Below are positions 35,621 to 44,046 of a DNA stretch of 64,000 nucleotides, in pieces. This stretch comes from Asterella californica (lineage: Eukaryota > Streptophyta > Marchantiopsida > Marchantiales > Aytoniaceae): NCBI GenBank assembly GCA_036924285.1, contig JAYKYS010000002.1, forward strand, positions 47,817,501-47,881,500. Reading direction: 5' to 3'. The translations under genes and the position numbers were made by a program. Below the pieces are notes generated by a model. It did no database searches. It saw only the letters and a program-made list of their open reading frames with translations, and was not told where the DNA came from. Position 1 is the stretch's first letter; every line of letters starts with the position of its first letter.

Positions 35621-35887
35621 CGTCGTATGCGATTGACGGGTGTTACTGCTCGGACACTCTTGAGCTCTTTGTCTACCGGATCGGTGGAGGCAAAGACTGG
35701 GGGCGAGGCACGTGGAGTTCGTCATCCTTGGACATCATGGGATGTCGTAGGAGAGAGTGTGGAGCTTGCAGCTAGAACTGCAGAAGTTTTTTGCACAGTA
35801 GCGGTGGAGGTTGTTGGTGGTGAGCAGAAGGAAACTGCTCCAGAGGCTGCAAGATAGCAGTCAACGACTTCGTCTTCTACCTCTAGC

Positions 35888-38302
35888 ATGGTGACAGAGG
35901 ATACTTGGGAGTCGGAGATCGGACCCAAGCTTATAGAAGAGGAGAGACGAAGAGTTCAGAGATTCCTGAAGAGCTACAAGAATTGTTTTGCCTTTAGTAT
36001 GAAGGATTTGGGTACCTTGAAGGGACCATGTATACGGATAGACTTGGCTAATGACACGTCAATCTTTCGATGTCTTTACAGATACAATGACATGGAGAGA
36101 ACCTTGATCCAGAGTAGGACTCAAGACTTGGTGGAAGCTGGATTGGTGGAGATGTCGCATGGAGAGTATGCATTTGCCACAGTTATGTCAGCAAAGAAGG
36201 ATATGTATGGCAACTACACGGATAGGCGCATGTGTGGAGACTATCGTCTTATCAATCGGCAGATGAAGTCCATTAAGTATGCCATGCCGACACTTGAGGA
36301 GATCTTTGATGCAGTGGGGCATGTGAAGGTCTTCAGTACTTTAGATCTTCGAGCAAGGTATCATCAGTTGCCAGTGAGAGAAGAAGATAAGCCCAAGACA
36401 GCATTCTGGGGGATTGACTCTCACGGCAAGGATTGTTTGTATCAATGGCGGTTCTTACCATTTGGGTTGAAGAACGCCCCTGCTGAATTCCAAAGAGTGA
36501 TGGATAGGATCCTAGCATGATTGGATTTTGTCAGATGCTATATTGACGACATCTTGGTCTATAGTGCTACAATGGAGGAGCACGAGAGACACTTGCGGGA
36601 TGTGTTCGAGCGGTTGAGAGCTCATGGATTGAAGTTACATCCTGGGAAGTGCAAGTTCTTCCAGGAGTTGGTAGAGTATTTGGGTCACACCATCTACCCA
36701 GGCGGGTTGGGTGTTCAACAGACGAAGATCGAGGCCATTGCACGCATTCCACGCCCCACAGATGTGAGTCGAGTTCGAGCATTTGTTGGTTTGGCGAACT
36801 TTTATTGTCAATACGTGAAAGGATTTAGTGCAATTGCGAAGCCATTGACCAAGCTGATGAAGGTGGACCAAGAGTGGCAGTGGGGAGATGAGCAAGAGCG
36901 AGCTTTCGTGGAGCTCAAGGATATGTTGACATTTGCTCCCATCTTGAGGAGACCCGTTAGGGGACGTCTTTTCCAACTGCACACTGATTGGAGTATGTTG
37001 GGACTTGGAGCAGTGTTGACTCAGCATGATGATGAGAAAAAGGAGTTTGTGGTGGCGTATGCCAGTCGCTCCAACAATTCGGCAGAGACGAGGTATAGTT
37101 CGTACAAGGGGGAGTGTTTAGCTGCAGTGTGGGCTGTTGCACACTTCCGATGTTATCTATTTGGGAACCCTTTTACTCTCATCATTGATCACCAGCCGCT
37201 CAAGTGGTTGATGAAGTCCAACAAGCTTACAGGGAAGCTTGCACTATGGGCTCTGATCTTACAGGAGTATGACTTCCAAGTAGTGCATAGACCGGGAGTT
37301 GCAAACTTAGATGCTGATGGGTTGAGTCGTAACCCATGCACGAGTCAGCAGGATCAGACTGGGGCCCGATGGCATGACGAGGGTGATGAGGAGACAGTGC
37401 CGGGGTGGCATGCATCTGCCTTTCTTTATGTGTTGGCCATGAACTCTAGTATGGAGGGCCAAGTCGTATCTTTCTCAAGTGAGAGAGTAGATGACGAGTC
37501 TCCATATCCTGAGGGTGGAGATGGTGTTCCAAACCAGCGAGATATCCATGACGATGTGACCGTGATGGAGTATCTACGTACTGGCGTGGTGGTAGACACA
37601 GTAAGTGCCAAGGAGCGAGATCGTGTCCTTCAACGAGCGAAGAGATTTCGACGAGAAGGACGACATGTACTTCGAGTGTGGGATGATGGGAGAGTACGGA
37701 TAGTGTCACACCCATCCCAGAGGGCACAGTTAGTACGACATGCTCATGAGGAGTTGGGACATTTTGGAGTGAAGCGCACGCATAACTTACTCCAAGGACA
37801 GTATTGGTGGCGTGGTATGCACGTCGATGTGCAAAAGTTTGTTGCACGATGTGTGGTTTGTGATCGAGTACGAGCATCGTTTAATGCTCCTACTCCACAG
37901 TTACACCCCTTACCGATTATGGGGTTGGATTACCGTTGGAGTTTGGATTTTGCGGGACCCTTACCGTTGACTGTACATCACCATCGATATATGTTGGTGA
38001 TGGTGGAGCACTTTTCCAAGTGGATTGAGTTGGTGGCATTACCAGACAAGGCGAGTGAATGGACAACGTATGCATTCTTAGATCGAGTGTTGAGTCGTTT
38101 TGGAGCACCAGCTGAAGTGCTGACAGACCAAGGTACAGAGTTCCTTGGTGAGTTTCAGATCTTGTGTGATCATGCGTTGATTGATCATCGAACTACATCT
38201 CGAGATCATCCTGAGGCGGATGGTTTGATAGAGAGGGTAGTTCAGACGGTGAAGAGAGGATTGCGTAAGTATGGCTTGCAGAAGGGCCACTCGGGAGACT
38301 GA
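35888..38302 (+). pseudogene. Reverse transcriptase, RNase H and integrase of the methyltransferase element
   Basis: RT: SAKKDMYGNYTDRRMCGDYR, then FSTLDLRARYHQL, FLPFGLKNAPAEFQRVMDR and the catalytic YIDDIL (36540). A single TGA at 36518 is the only break. RNase H: the catalytic acids are seen in LHTDWS, GECLAAVWA, LIIDHQPLKW and NLDADGLSR (36980-37330). Integrase: an H2C2 zinc finger (HAHEELGHFGVKRTHN ... CVVCDR, 37738-37866), then catalytic Asp in SLDFAG (about 37945), Asp in TDQGTEF (38126) and Glu in GLIERV (38231). The last two are 34 residues apart instead of the usual 35. The stop at 38300 separates the integrase tail (38306-38700), which includes a HPGDYIYLQQ segment. This part is the best preserved of the element. 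Confidence 0.9.
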
Positions 38303-38842
38303 GATGTGCAGTTATCATGGTTGGCTATGGGCTACCGTTTTAGCCGACAAGCGTCTTTGGCTTTCTTCTCACTGTATTTTCTATTATACGGTCGAGATCC
38401 AGATCTACCTTCGGTCATTCGTCGTGATTCTGCTGAGGTGTTGAACCTTGATGATCCGGATATGTGGGTGAGAGCATGTTCTCAACGAGCAGAGACATTT
38501 CGGAGAGTTATGCCCATGGCTTTTGAGAATCTAGCGATTGCTCAGCATAGAGACACATTGCGATATGCAGCTATCCAAGGAGGAGGTTATCGGTCATCGA
38601 TTCGCAAGTTTCATCCTGGCGATTATATCTATCTGCAGCAGACTGCACCGACGACGTTGGATGTGACCGCAGGACGCACTATTTTACGAGTGCGTGAGGT
38701 GTTACCTTCTGGAGTACTCATGTTAGAGGGCCGTGATGGTGTTGTTTGGAAGGACCATGTGCGTAATTGCGCGCCATGTCATCTTCCCAACATCGATGAT
38801 ATCGTTGACCCAAGCTTGGCAGTTGTACGAGCAGGCTTGAGG

Positions 38843-38980
38843 TGTATGTTGTGTGGGTCTGCTGGTGGAGCAGCCCGTATGTTGGTGTGTGATGGTTGTT
38901 CGAGAGGTTGGCACATGTCATGTTTGACTTCATCTCTCACTGTCATTCCTATTGGACGATGGGTTTGTCCTCGATGTATA
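38843..38980 (+). pseudogene. C-terminal PHD finger
   Basis: The last 46 residues of the polyprotein are a complete C4HC3 finger: CMLCGSAGG, then CDGCSRGWHMSC, ending RWVCPRC. All eight metal ligands are present (Cys-x2-Cys, Cys-x2-Cys, His-x2-Cys, Cys-x2-Cys), as is the conserved Trp two residues before the last Cys pair. The domain follows the integrase tail in the same frame and is itself unbroken. PHD fingers commonly read the methylation state of histone H3 Lys4. A reader at this position could steer integration, as chromodomains do in other gypsy integrases; that is inference. Confidence 0.85.
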
Positions 38981-39155
38981 TAGCAGGGATAGCCGATTAG
39001 ATCTTTGCGTGGTATGGATTGCAGACAGGCGACTAACGATGGGGCAATGTAGCACCCGACCTCTTGATCCCTGCACCCATGAAGGTGTATATCACGTAGT
39101 TGAGATATGGAGCTATCTAGAGTTAGAGGGACCTAACCGTCAATTAGGGGGACGA

Positions 39156-39262
39156 TTGTGGTACACTTGTGTATGTGTATGACATCGTCCATGTGTTATG
39201 TGTATGTGTGGTGTTTCTTTGACAGCGATGTATGTTATGTAGTGATGTGTATGCGCACGACA
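39156..39262 (+). repeat. Right half (A) of the flanking LTR
   Basis: These 107 bp (TTGTGGTACACTTGTG to GCGCACGACA) are a direct copy of 39548-39653. They are followed by GC and then by a complete copy of the LTR (B followed by A), forming the palindromic junction GACAGCTGTC at 39258-39267. Confidence 0.9.
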
Positions 39263-39264
39263 GC

Positions 39265-39653
39265 TGTCACGTCAGTTTGATAACTCGGCTAGGTTGACCG
39301 AGTGCGAAGTGGCGGACCCCGGTAAGACCGTCAGGGCAAGTTGGTGAGAGTGTCCACAAGGGGTATACTTCGCAGGTAGGGGCTTGGAGACCTCAGTTCT
39401 TCAAGTTGAGCCTTCAAGCTCCTGGCTATGGTGGGTAGTCTTGAGAGTGAGATCTGAATTCTCTACGAGCACAGAGTGGATTTGACTCGACTGTAGTGAT
39501 TATCTAGTGCATGTTGGCAGGTGGAGTGAGTACATACCTTGTTATCATTGTGGTACACTTGTGTATGTGTATGACATCGTCCCTGTGTTATTGTATGTGT
39601 GGTGTTCCTTTGACAACGATGTATGTTATGTAGCGATGTGTATGCGCACGATA
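39265..39653 (+). mobile_element. Complete flanking LTR (B plus A, 389 bp)
   Basis: It runs from TGTCACG to CACGATA (TG..TA, probably from TG..CA) and contains both halves joined at TTATCA/TTGTGG. The right flank is CTTC (39654-39657), matching the left flank of the composite at 29737-29740, a 4-bp target duplication inside gag of the old gypsy element. Confidence 0.85.
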
Positions 39654-39657
39654 CTTC

Positions 39658-41510
39658 ACCCAAGGTAATCATGAGCATGAGTCGCATTATTATCTTCTCC
39701 ACCATCCGAAAGATGATCTCCATCACAACTCAGCCGAGTCCTTCTTTGAAGTCGACAACTTCTCCGTCTTAGCTCTTTGAATCTCGTCTAACTTCTCTAC
39801 TACTGAAGTAAGTAGAGCGACCACATCTACGCACTTGTGTCCTCTTGACAAATCGTCCACTCCACAACTTAGACAAGGATTCTTCCCTACAAGATGAATT
39901 GGCGTTGGTGAAGATGGACACACTCGAATACTCAAATCAGTAAACTCTTGTTTCTCTTTAGCTCTCTCGTCTCTGATCCTAGTTGGACAATTCACTATTT
40001 TATGTCCCAACTCTCTACATAAATAACACCATGAGTCATTTCTATTCTTCTCCTTGGATATTATATTTGAGTGTTTATGCTAATATTTCCAAACTCAACG
40101 AGAATCTCTCTATCAAGCTCTCTCTAACATCTAAACCTTGAGGAAGATTTCTAAGTCTAACTTTCCAATCCATTGAACTTCCACTTATGTTGTTGCACCT
40201 TCTCAACTATTGAGTGGACAATATACCTTGGAGGAAAATAAATTTACATCATTTACTTAACTCTTTTTAGTTTTATATTGAAAATTGTGTATTATACATG
40301 CTATACACGAAATAAAATCCAATATAAAATCAATTGTCTAAGATAATCATCTCATGATCATTGTCATTACTAATCTTAACATACAACTTAAAGTCACTCT
40401 TATAGAGATCCAACTCTACTTCACCAAGAGCATTTATCATCTCCACAATGATGATGCTTGAAACTCCTCCTTCACATCTGCTCCGATGGTCTCAAAAGCT
40501 TCAAGTACTGCGAAGAGATCACCCCAAGTGCTATAGATGCGTGTCCGCAACTCATCTCTACTTAAATTTTCTTCTTGGAACTTCTAAACGTCTCTTCTTC
40601 TCTGTCGGCATTCGAACTAGTTTCCTCATGAAATATCTTCAAGACCTCCTTGTATGTCGAAACATATCTCATAGTCGGTAAGGGATCTCTCCAAGATTTG
40701 TGTGACCTCCAGTAGCTCAACCTTCAAGCTATTGACTCGTGAAGTTTGAATAGAAAATTCTCTAATCACTAGAATTGGTGCTGACTGTAAAATTTTCTAG
40801 AGAACTGAAATTTGTATGTTATGATTTCGCTCACAAACGTCCACCCCCTCAACTTTGAAAATTTATATCTTTCTTCCTCTCTAGACGTTTTCTTCTCATG
40901 ATTTTTGTTGTCACTAATAGCTTATCAGCAAAAAACTACAGTCTTGTAAATTTTCACAATGAACTAAGAAACAAAGAAAAGTTGAAAGGGACTGTACATA
41001 ATTTACAGAGAGCAGAATCTCAAAACTCTCATGAATAAACCCCCCTCAACTTTGAAAAATATATCTCCTTCTCTAGACCACCTCTTCAAATGATTTCTAT
41101 TTGCTCTGATAGCTTATCAGCGAAGCTATAATCCTAGAAATTTTCATACTGAAATAAAAAACACAGAAAATCTGACAATGACTGTACAAATTTTATAGAG
41201 AACATAATTCTTAAACTCTCTCATTTTTCTCCTCTAGTAACATTTTTTCCTCCTTTCTCTTAAACTTGTGTTGCATCCACTCATAGCTCTCCTCAAACTC
41301 TTTCTAAGTAACAAGATATGAAGAATGATCTCGAACGCGTCATAGATCACTACGGAATACGTGAAAGGTTCTAAAATTGTTAACATCACGTTAGCTCTCT
41401 CTCCTCTCAACGTTTTATCCATGTGCTCTCACATTTGACGAATGTAGAATAGAACTCTAAATTTGCTTCAATGATTTCTTCAAGTGAGATCTCGATAACG
41501 GAACCAAGAA
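39658..41510 (-). pseudogene. 5' region and leader of the old gypsy element, with a zinc-finger-like piece
   Basis: On the minus strand a Cys/His segment (CYLCRELGHKIVNCPTRIRD, about 40030-39970) is followed by charged sequence including CLSCGVDDLSRGHKC and LLTSVVEKLDEIQRA to 39723, then runs towards gag across the composite. Between 40100 and 41510 there are only stops and AT-rich DNA. Two similar purine/pyrimidine-rich blocks (around 40840 and 41040) look like an internal duplication. Confidence 0.55.
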
Positions 41511-41884
41511 TGTAAACCCTCAACGGTCTTATCAATCAACTATTTCACAATCTCTCCACCTCAACGATAATCATCGATTGATTTGCAACATGTCGAGCCT
41601 GTCTCTCACTCAAATGTCACCTCTAATGGTTTTTATGGAAGCACATCATTAACTTGAAAAGACAAATGTTAAGTCCAATCCTTCACACACTCATAAACTC
41701 ATACTAAAATCTTCTATTCTAACGACGTCTCTCAAGTTCTCACATTCTAAAAATCTCACACTTTTCTATTGCTCAAATGTCATCAGGATGATGTGAAAAT
41801 AAAGACGAGGAGCTCTCTCTACTCTTCTATTTATACATTCTATGTTTTTACTTTGGTGCCCTCTTATAACTCAGCCGTAACTCT
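41511..41884 (-). mobile_element. Truncated 5' LTR of the old gypsy element
   Basis: Its internal end carries TGTAAACCCT at 41511 (TTTACA on the minus strand) and the sequence matches the family LTRs up to CAGCCGTAACT near 41884, where similarity stops. About 540 bp of the 5' end are missing. The minus strand after the LTR begins TTCTTGGTTCCG, a possible primer-binding site. Confidence 0.85.
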
Positions 41885-42800
41885 TGGCTAAATAAGCATT
41901 GTACCGTGTGTAATATCTTAAGAAACAAAGATCATCGGAGAGTAGCTCCGTTTTCGTTGTGTCTGAAACGATCTAGTGCAACGGCGAGCTGTAAGGAGAC
42001 ATGAGCTTGTTTTACATGGATTTGATTCAAGAGGACAAGATGTCCTTCCACTAAGCTCATCAATTTGGTAAAATTCCTATCCATTATCGTCAAATAATTA
42101 ATGATGAAAAGAATCAGAACATAAAGTTTTCAAAATAAATTTTGAAAAAGTCTTTGCTTTTAGAGAACATAACTGATCTTGTCTTTCTAAATATCGAGAT
42201 GTACACAATATTCGATATAACTCAATAAATTCTTCATTAGAATCTAAATCGAATACATATGTGTCTTCTTTAGAAGATCATAAATCTAACCTTCTGTTCT
42301 CGAATACTCACCTTCTTCATCCTCATCGCTAGAATCATCTGAACTAGAAGAGCCTTCTGAACTTGAAGAGGCTAACATCACACGCATTTCCATAATCTCT
42401 TTGAGTGTGCTTCACAATTACTTTCTCTTAGAAACTTGTGGTATGATGTAAATGAGACTGAATGATCAAAAGATTAAGCTCCTACGTAGACATAAAAAGA
42501 GAGTTAGCACAAGCATATTTGAACAAACAATAAATGACAAGCGAGAAAACATACCTGCAGCACATTAAGAGTCTCACTCTCGTAGTTCTTAGCAACTACA
42601 CTTATATATAATCAAAACATGCCCACTGTCTAAACCAAATGACACTTGTTTCATTAAGTGATTTGTTTTTTTCTCAGTTCTTGTATGTAAGTATCTTTGG
42701 TTGCGCGCCAATTCATTTGTTGTTTCTGATCTATTCTAATCTACTTCTATAAACGCACCCCCGTACCAAATAGAGCGATGTCGTGGTGAGAGTCTTTCTT
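41885..42800. other. No gene seen
   Basis: AT-rich, with no supported coding region or structured repeat. Acidic codons near 42300-42370 (minus strand: SSSSDDS-like) form only a short low-complexity stretch. Confidence 0.4.
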
Positions 42801-42806
42801 GAAGAG

Positions 42807-43640
42807 GACAGACCTCCTAGCTGTGATTGATTGTGAGATGGTTCAAAAGAGAAAAACATATTGATGTCAACGATCATAATCCAAATATGATCTCTTGCAA
42901 CCACCAAGATCAATCAAACATTCCAATTTGTACAAATAAGCTTCTCAAGGCTCAAGAAACTTTATTCTTCTCTTGATTTCACGGTCAACATCTTCAGTAA
43001 GCAAAATGTTCTCCTCTCTCTCGCGCGCGCCTCTTTCTTTCTCAATCCAAATGCTCCCGCATGTACTTAGTAACATTTCTGTCATCAAATCGTCCACATC
43101 TATCAACAACTACTTGCAGCGTCTTTGTAGCTTTTTGCTCAACTCCTCCAATTGCATGTTGTTGTCCAACGCTTGAAGAATATGAGTTGTATCAACAACA
43201 TGTTGTGCACTTGCTGTTAAAACTACAGTAGGTCCCCCTTGAGCACCAACGTCATATTGGTCAGGAGTCCCTTGAGTAAGAATAGCTTGAGCAGTAGCCA
43301 CACCTTTGACTGCAACACCATGATCCATCTTCCTAACTCAATCTAACAAATTCTCCAAATCAATCACCCCAATTTCTCTTAGTGGAAAATGGACCTCTTG
43401 ACTGTGATTGATTGTGAGATCGATCAAAAGAGAAAAATAGACTGCTGCAACGATCAGAACCCAAATATGATCTATTGCACCCACCAAGATCAATCAAACA
43501 TTCCAATTGATACAAATAAGCTTCTCAAGACTCAATAAACTTTATTTTTTTCTCAATTTCACTGTCAACATCTTCAGTAAGCAAAATCTTCTCCTCTCTC
43601 TCTCATGCGCGCCTCCTCTTCTCTAAATTCAGTTCTCTGT
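42807..43640 (-). mobile_element. Small retroelement remnant: two ~230-bp direct repeats around a gag-like fragment
   Basis: The block 42807-43035 is repeated at 43387-43620 with about 85 per cent identity by eye (both contain GATTGATTGTGAGAT, CCACCAAGATCAATCAAACA and AACATCTTCAGTAAGCAAAA and end in a CT-rich then GCGCGC stretch). Between them the minus strand has an ATG at 43328 opening MDHGVAVKGVATAQAIL and running 72 codons. In another frame it continues to FDDRNVTKYMREHLD, similar to the 'F-x-G-x-N-V-x-x-Y/F-x-x-x-Y' start of plant gag proteins. Either this is a tiny element with terminal repeats or a gag fragment between two copies of a leader. Confidence 0.5.
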
Positions 43641-43837
43641 AATGTCTCCAGAACTACCACCGCATGTCGATTTACCTAAAACTCGAGCCCCCTGCTAAGC
43701 AGCTCCTTAGCTAAGCAGGGGTCTTTATGTCACACACTCAATTATCAAGCAGCCCCTAGTCAAACTAACTCTTTTGTTAAATAAAAATTTCTCAACCCTC
43801 GATGTCATCTTGGTGCAATCCATATTTTGAGCCAAGC

Positions 43838-44046
43838 CACGATTTTAGAGTCTATGTCACAGTTGCATGACCACCCCCCAAGGCTTACAGCCCCCTCCTC
43901 CCATAATTGTCTCAAATATCTCCCAACTCATAATCTCTATTGCCTTATCTCACGATTTTATAGCCTAAGCCACAACTACAAGACCACCCCACAAGACTTA
44001 CAACCCTCTCATAGCTTTATCAAGTATCTCTCAACTCATAATCGGT
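43838..44046. repeat. ~110-bp diverged tandem repeat
   Basis: Two units share CACGATTTTA(G/T)AG, CCACAACTAC/CACAGTTGCA-GACCACCCC(C/A)CAAG(G/A)CTTACA and CTC(C/T)CAACTCATAATC. The first starts at about 43838 and the second at about 43951. No function is visible. Confidence 0.6.

Larger units (their letters stand above)
31953..38983 (+). pseudogene. Gag-PR-MTase-RT-RH-INT-PHD polyprotein (degenerate)
   Basis: One frame can be followed over 7 kb. It starts with ATG at 31953 and changes frame three times: near 32911-32917 (inside a purine run, in zinc knuckle 1), near 33130-33170, and near 35520-35545 (late methyltransferase). Between these points the frame is broken only by single stops, among them 32559, 33606, 34041, 34056, 34887, 35001, 35133, 35855, 36518 and 38300. 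No gene-sized deletion is seen, so all domains are present in linear order. With about 2,340 codons it is much longer than ordinary gypsy Gag-Pol (about 1,500), and the methyltransferase region accounts for most of the excess. A single fused Gag-Pol frame is common in plant gypsy elements. Confidence 0.85.
30023..39155 (+). mobile_element. Ty3/gypsy element with cytosine-5 methyltransferase and PHD finger
   Basis: A 9.1-kb unit between two LTR halves. The order is: leader (30023-31952), one long degenerate polyprotein frame (31953-38983) with Gag, two zinc knuckles, protease, DNA methyltransferase, reverse transcriptase, RNase H, integrase and PHD finger, then about 170 bp of non-coding DNA. 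Two possible LTR starts follow the frame: TGTAGCACCCGACC at 39050 after GATGGGGCAA, and TTGTGGTACAC at 39156 after TTAGGGGGACGA. Gene order PR-RT-RH-INT is diagnostic of Ty3/gypsy. The extra enzyme between PR and RT is not part of normal gypsy elements. Codon use and GC content are higher than in the old gypsy element around it, consistent with a much younger insertion. Confidence 0.9.
21905..41884 (-). mobile_element. Old Ty3/gypsy element (minus), split by later insertions
   Basis: Read from 41884 down: a truncated 5' LTR (41511-41884), a leader and zinc-finger-bearing 5' region (41510-39658), gag (29736-28440), protease (27139 to about 26470), RT (about 26470-25400), RNase H and integrase (25384 to 22751), purine-rich tract, 3' LTR (22750 to 21905). 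Interrupting it are the solo LTR 22981-23900, the solo LTR 27145-28231 and the composite 29741-39653. Joining the flanks across each insertion restores a continuous gypsy order, which dates this element as the oldest of the stack. The sequence just after the 5' LTR (TTGGTTCCGTTATCGAGAT) weakly resembles the tRNA-Asp primer site of Athila/Tat-type plant gypsy elements. Confidence 0.85.

Noticed and set aside
36567..38933. Many minus-strand open frames opposite the pol region
   Set aside because: They are shadows of the plus-strand RT, RNase H, integrase and PHD coding sequence and have no own motifs.
43689..43721. Terminator-like hairpin (CCCCTGCT ... AGCAGGGG)
   Set aside because: The stem is imperfect, there is no bacterial context and no gene ends nearby. 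It is noted as a small inverted repeat only.
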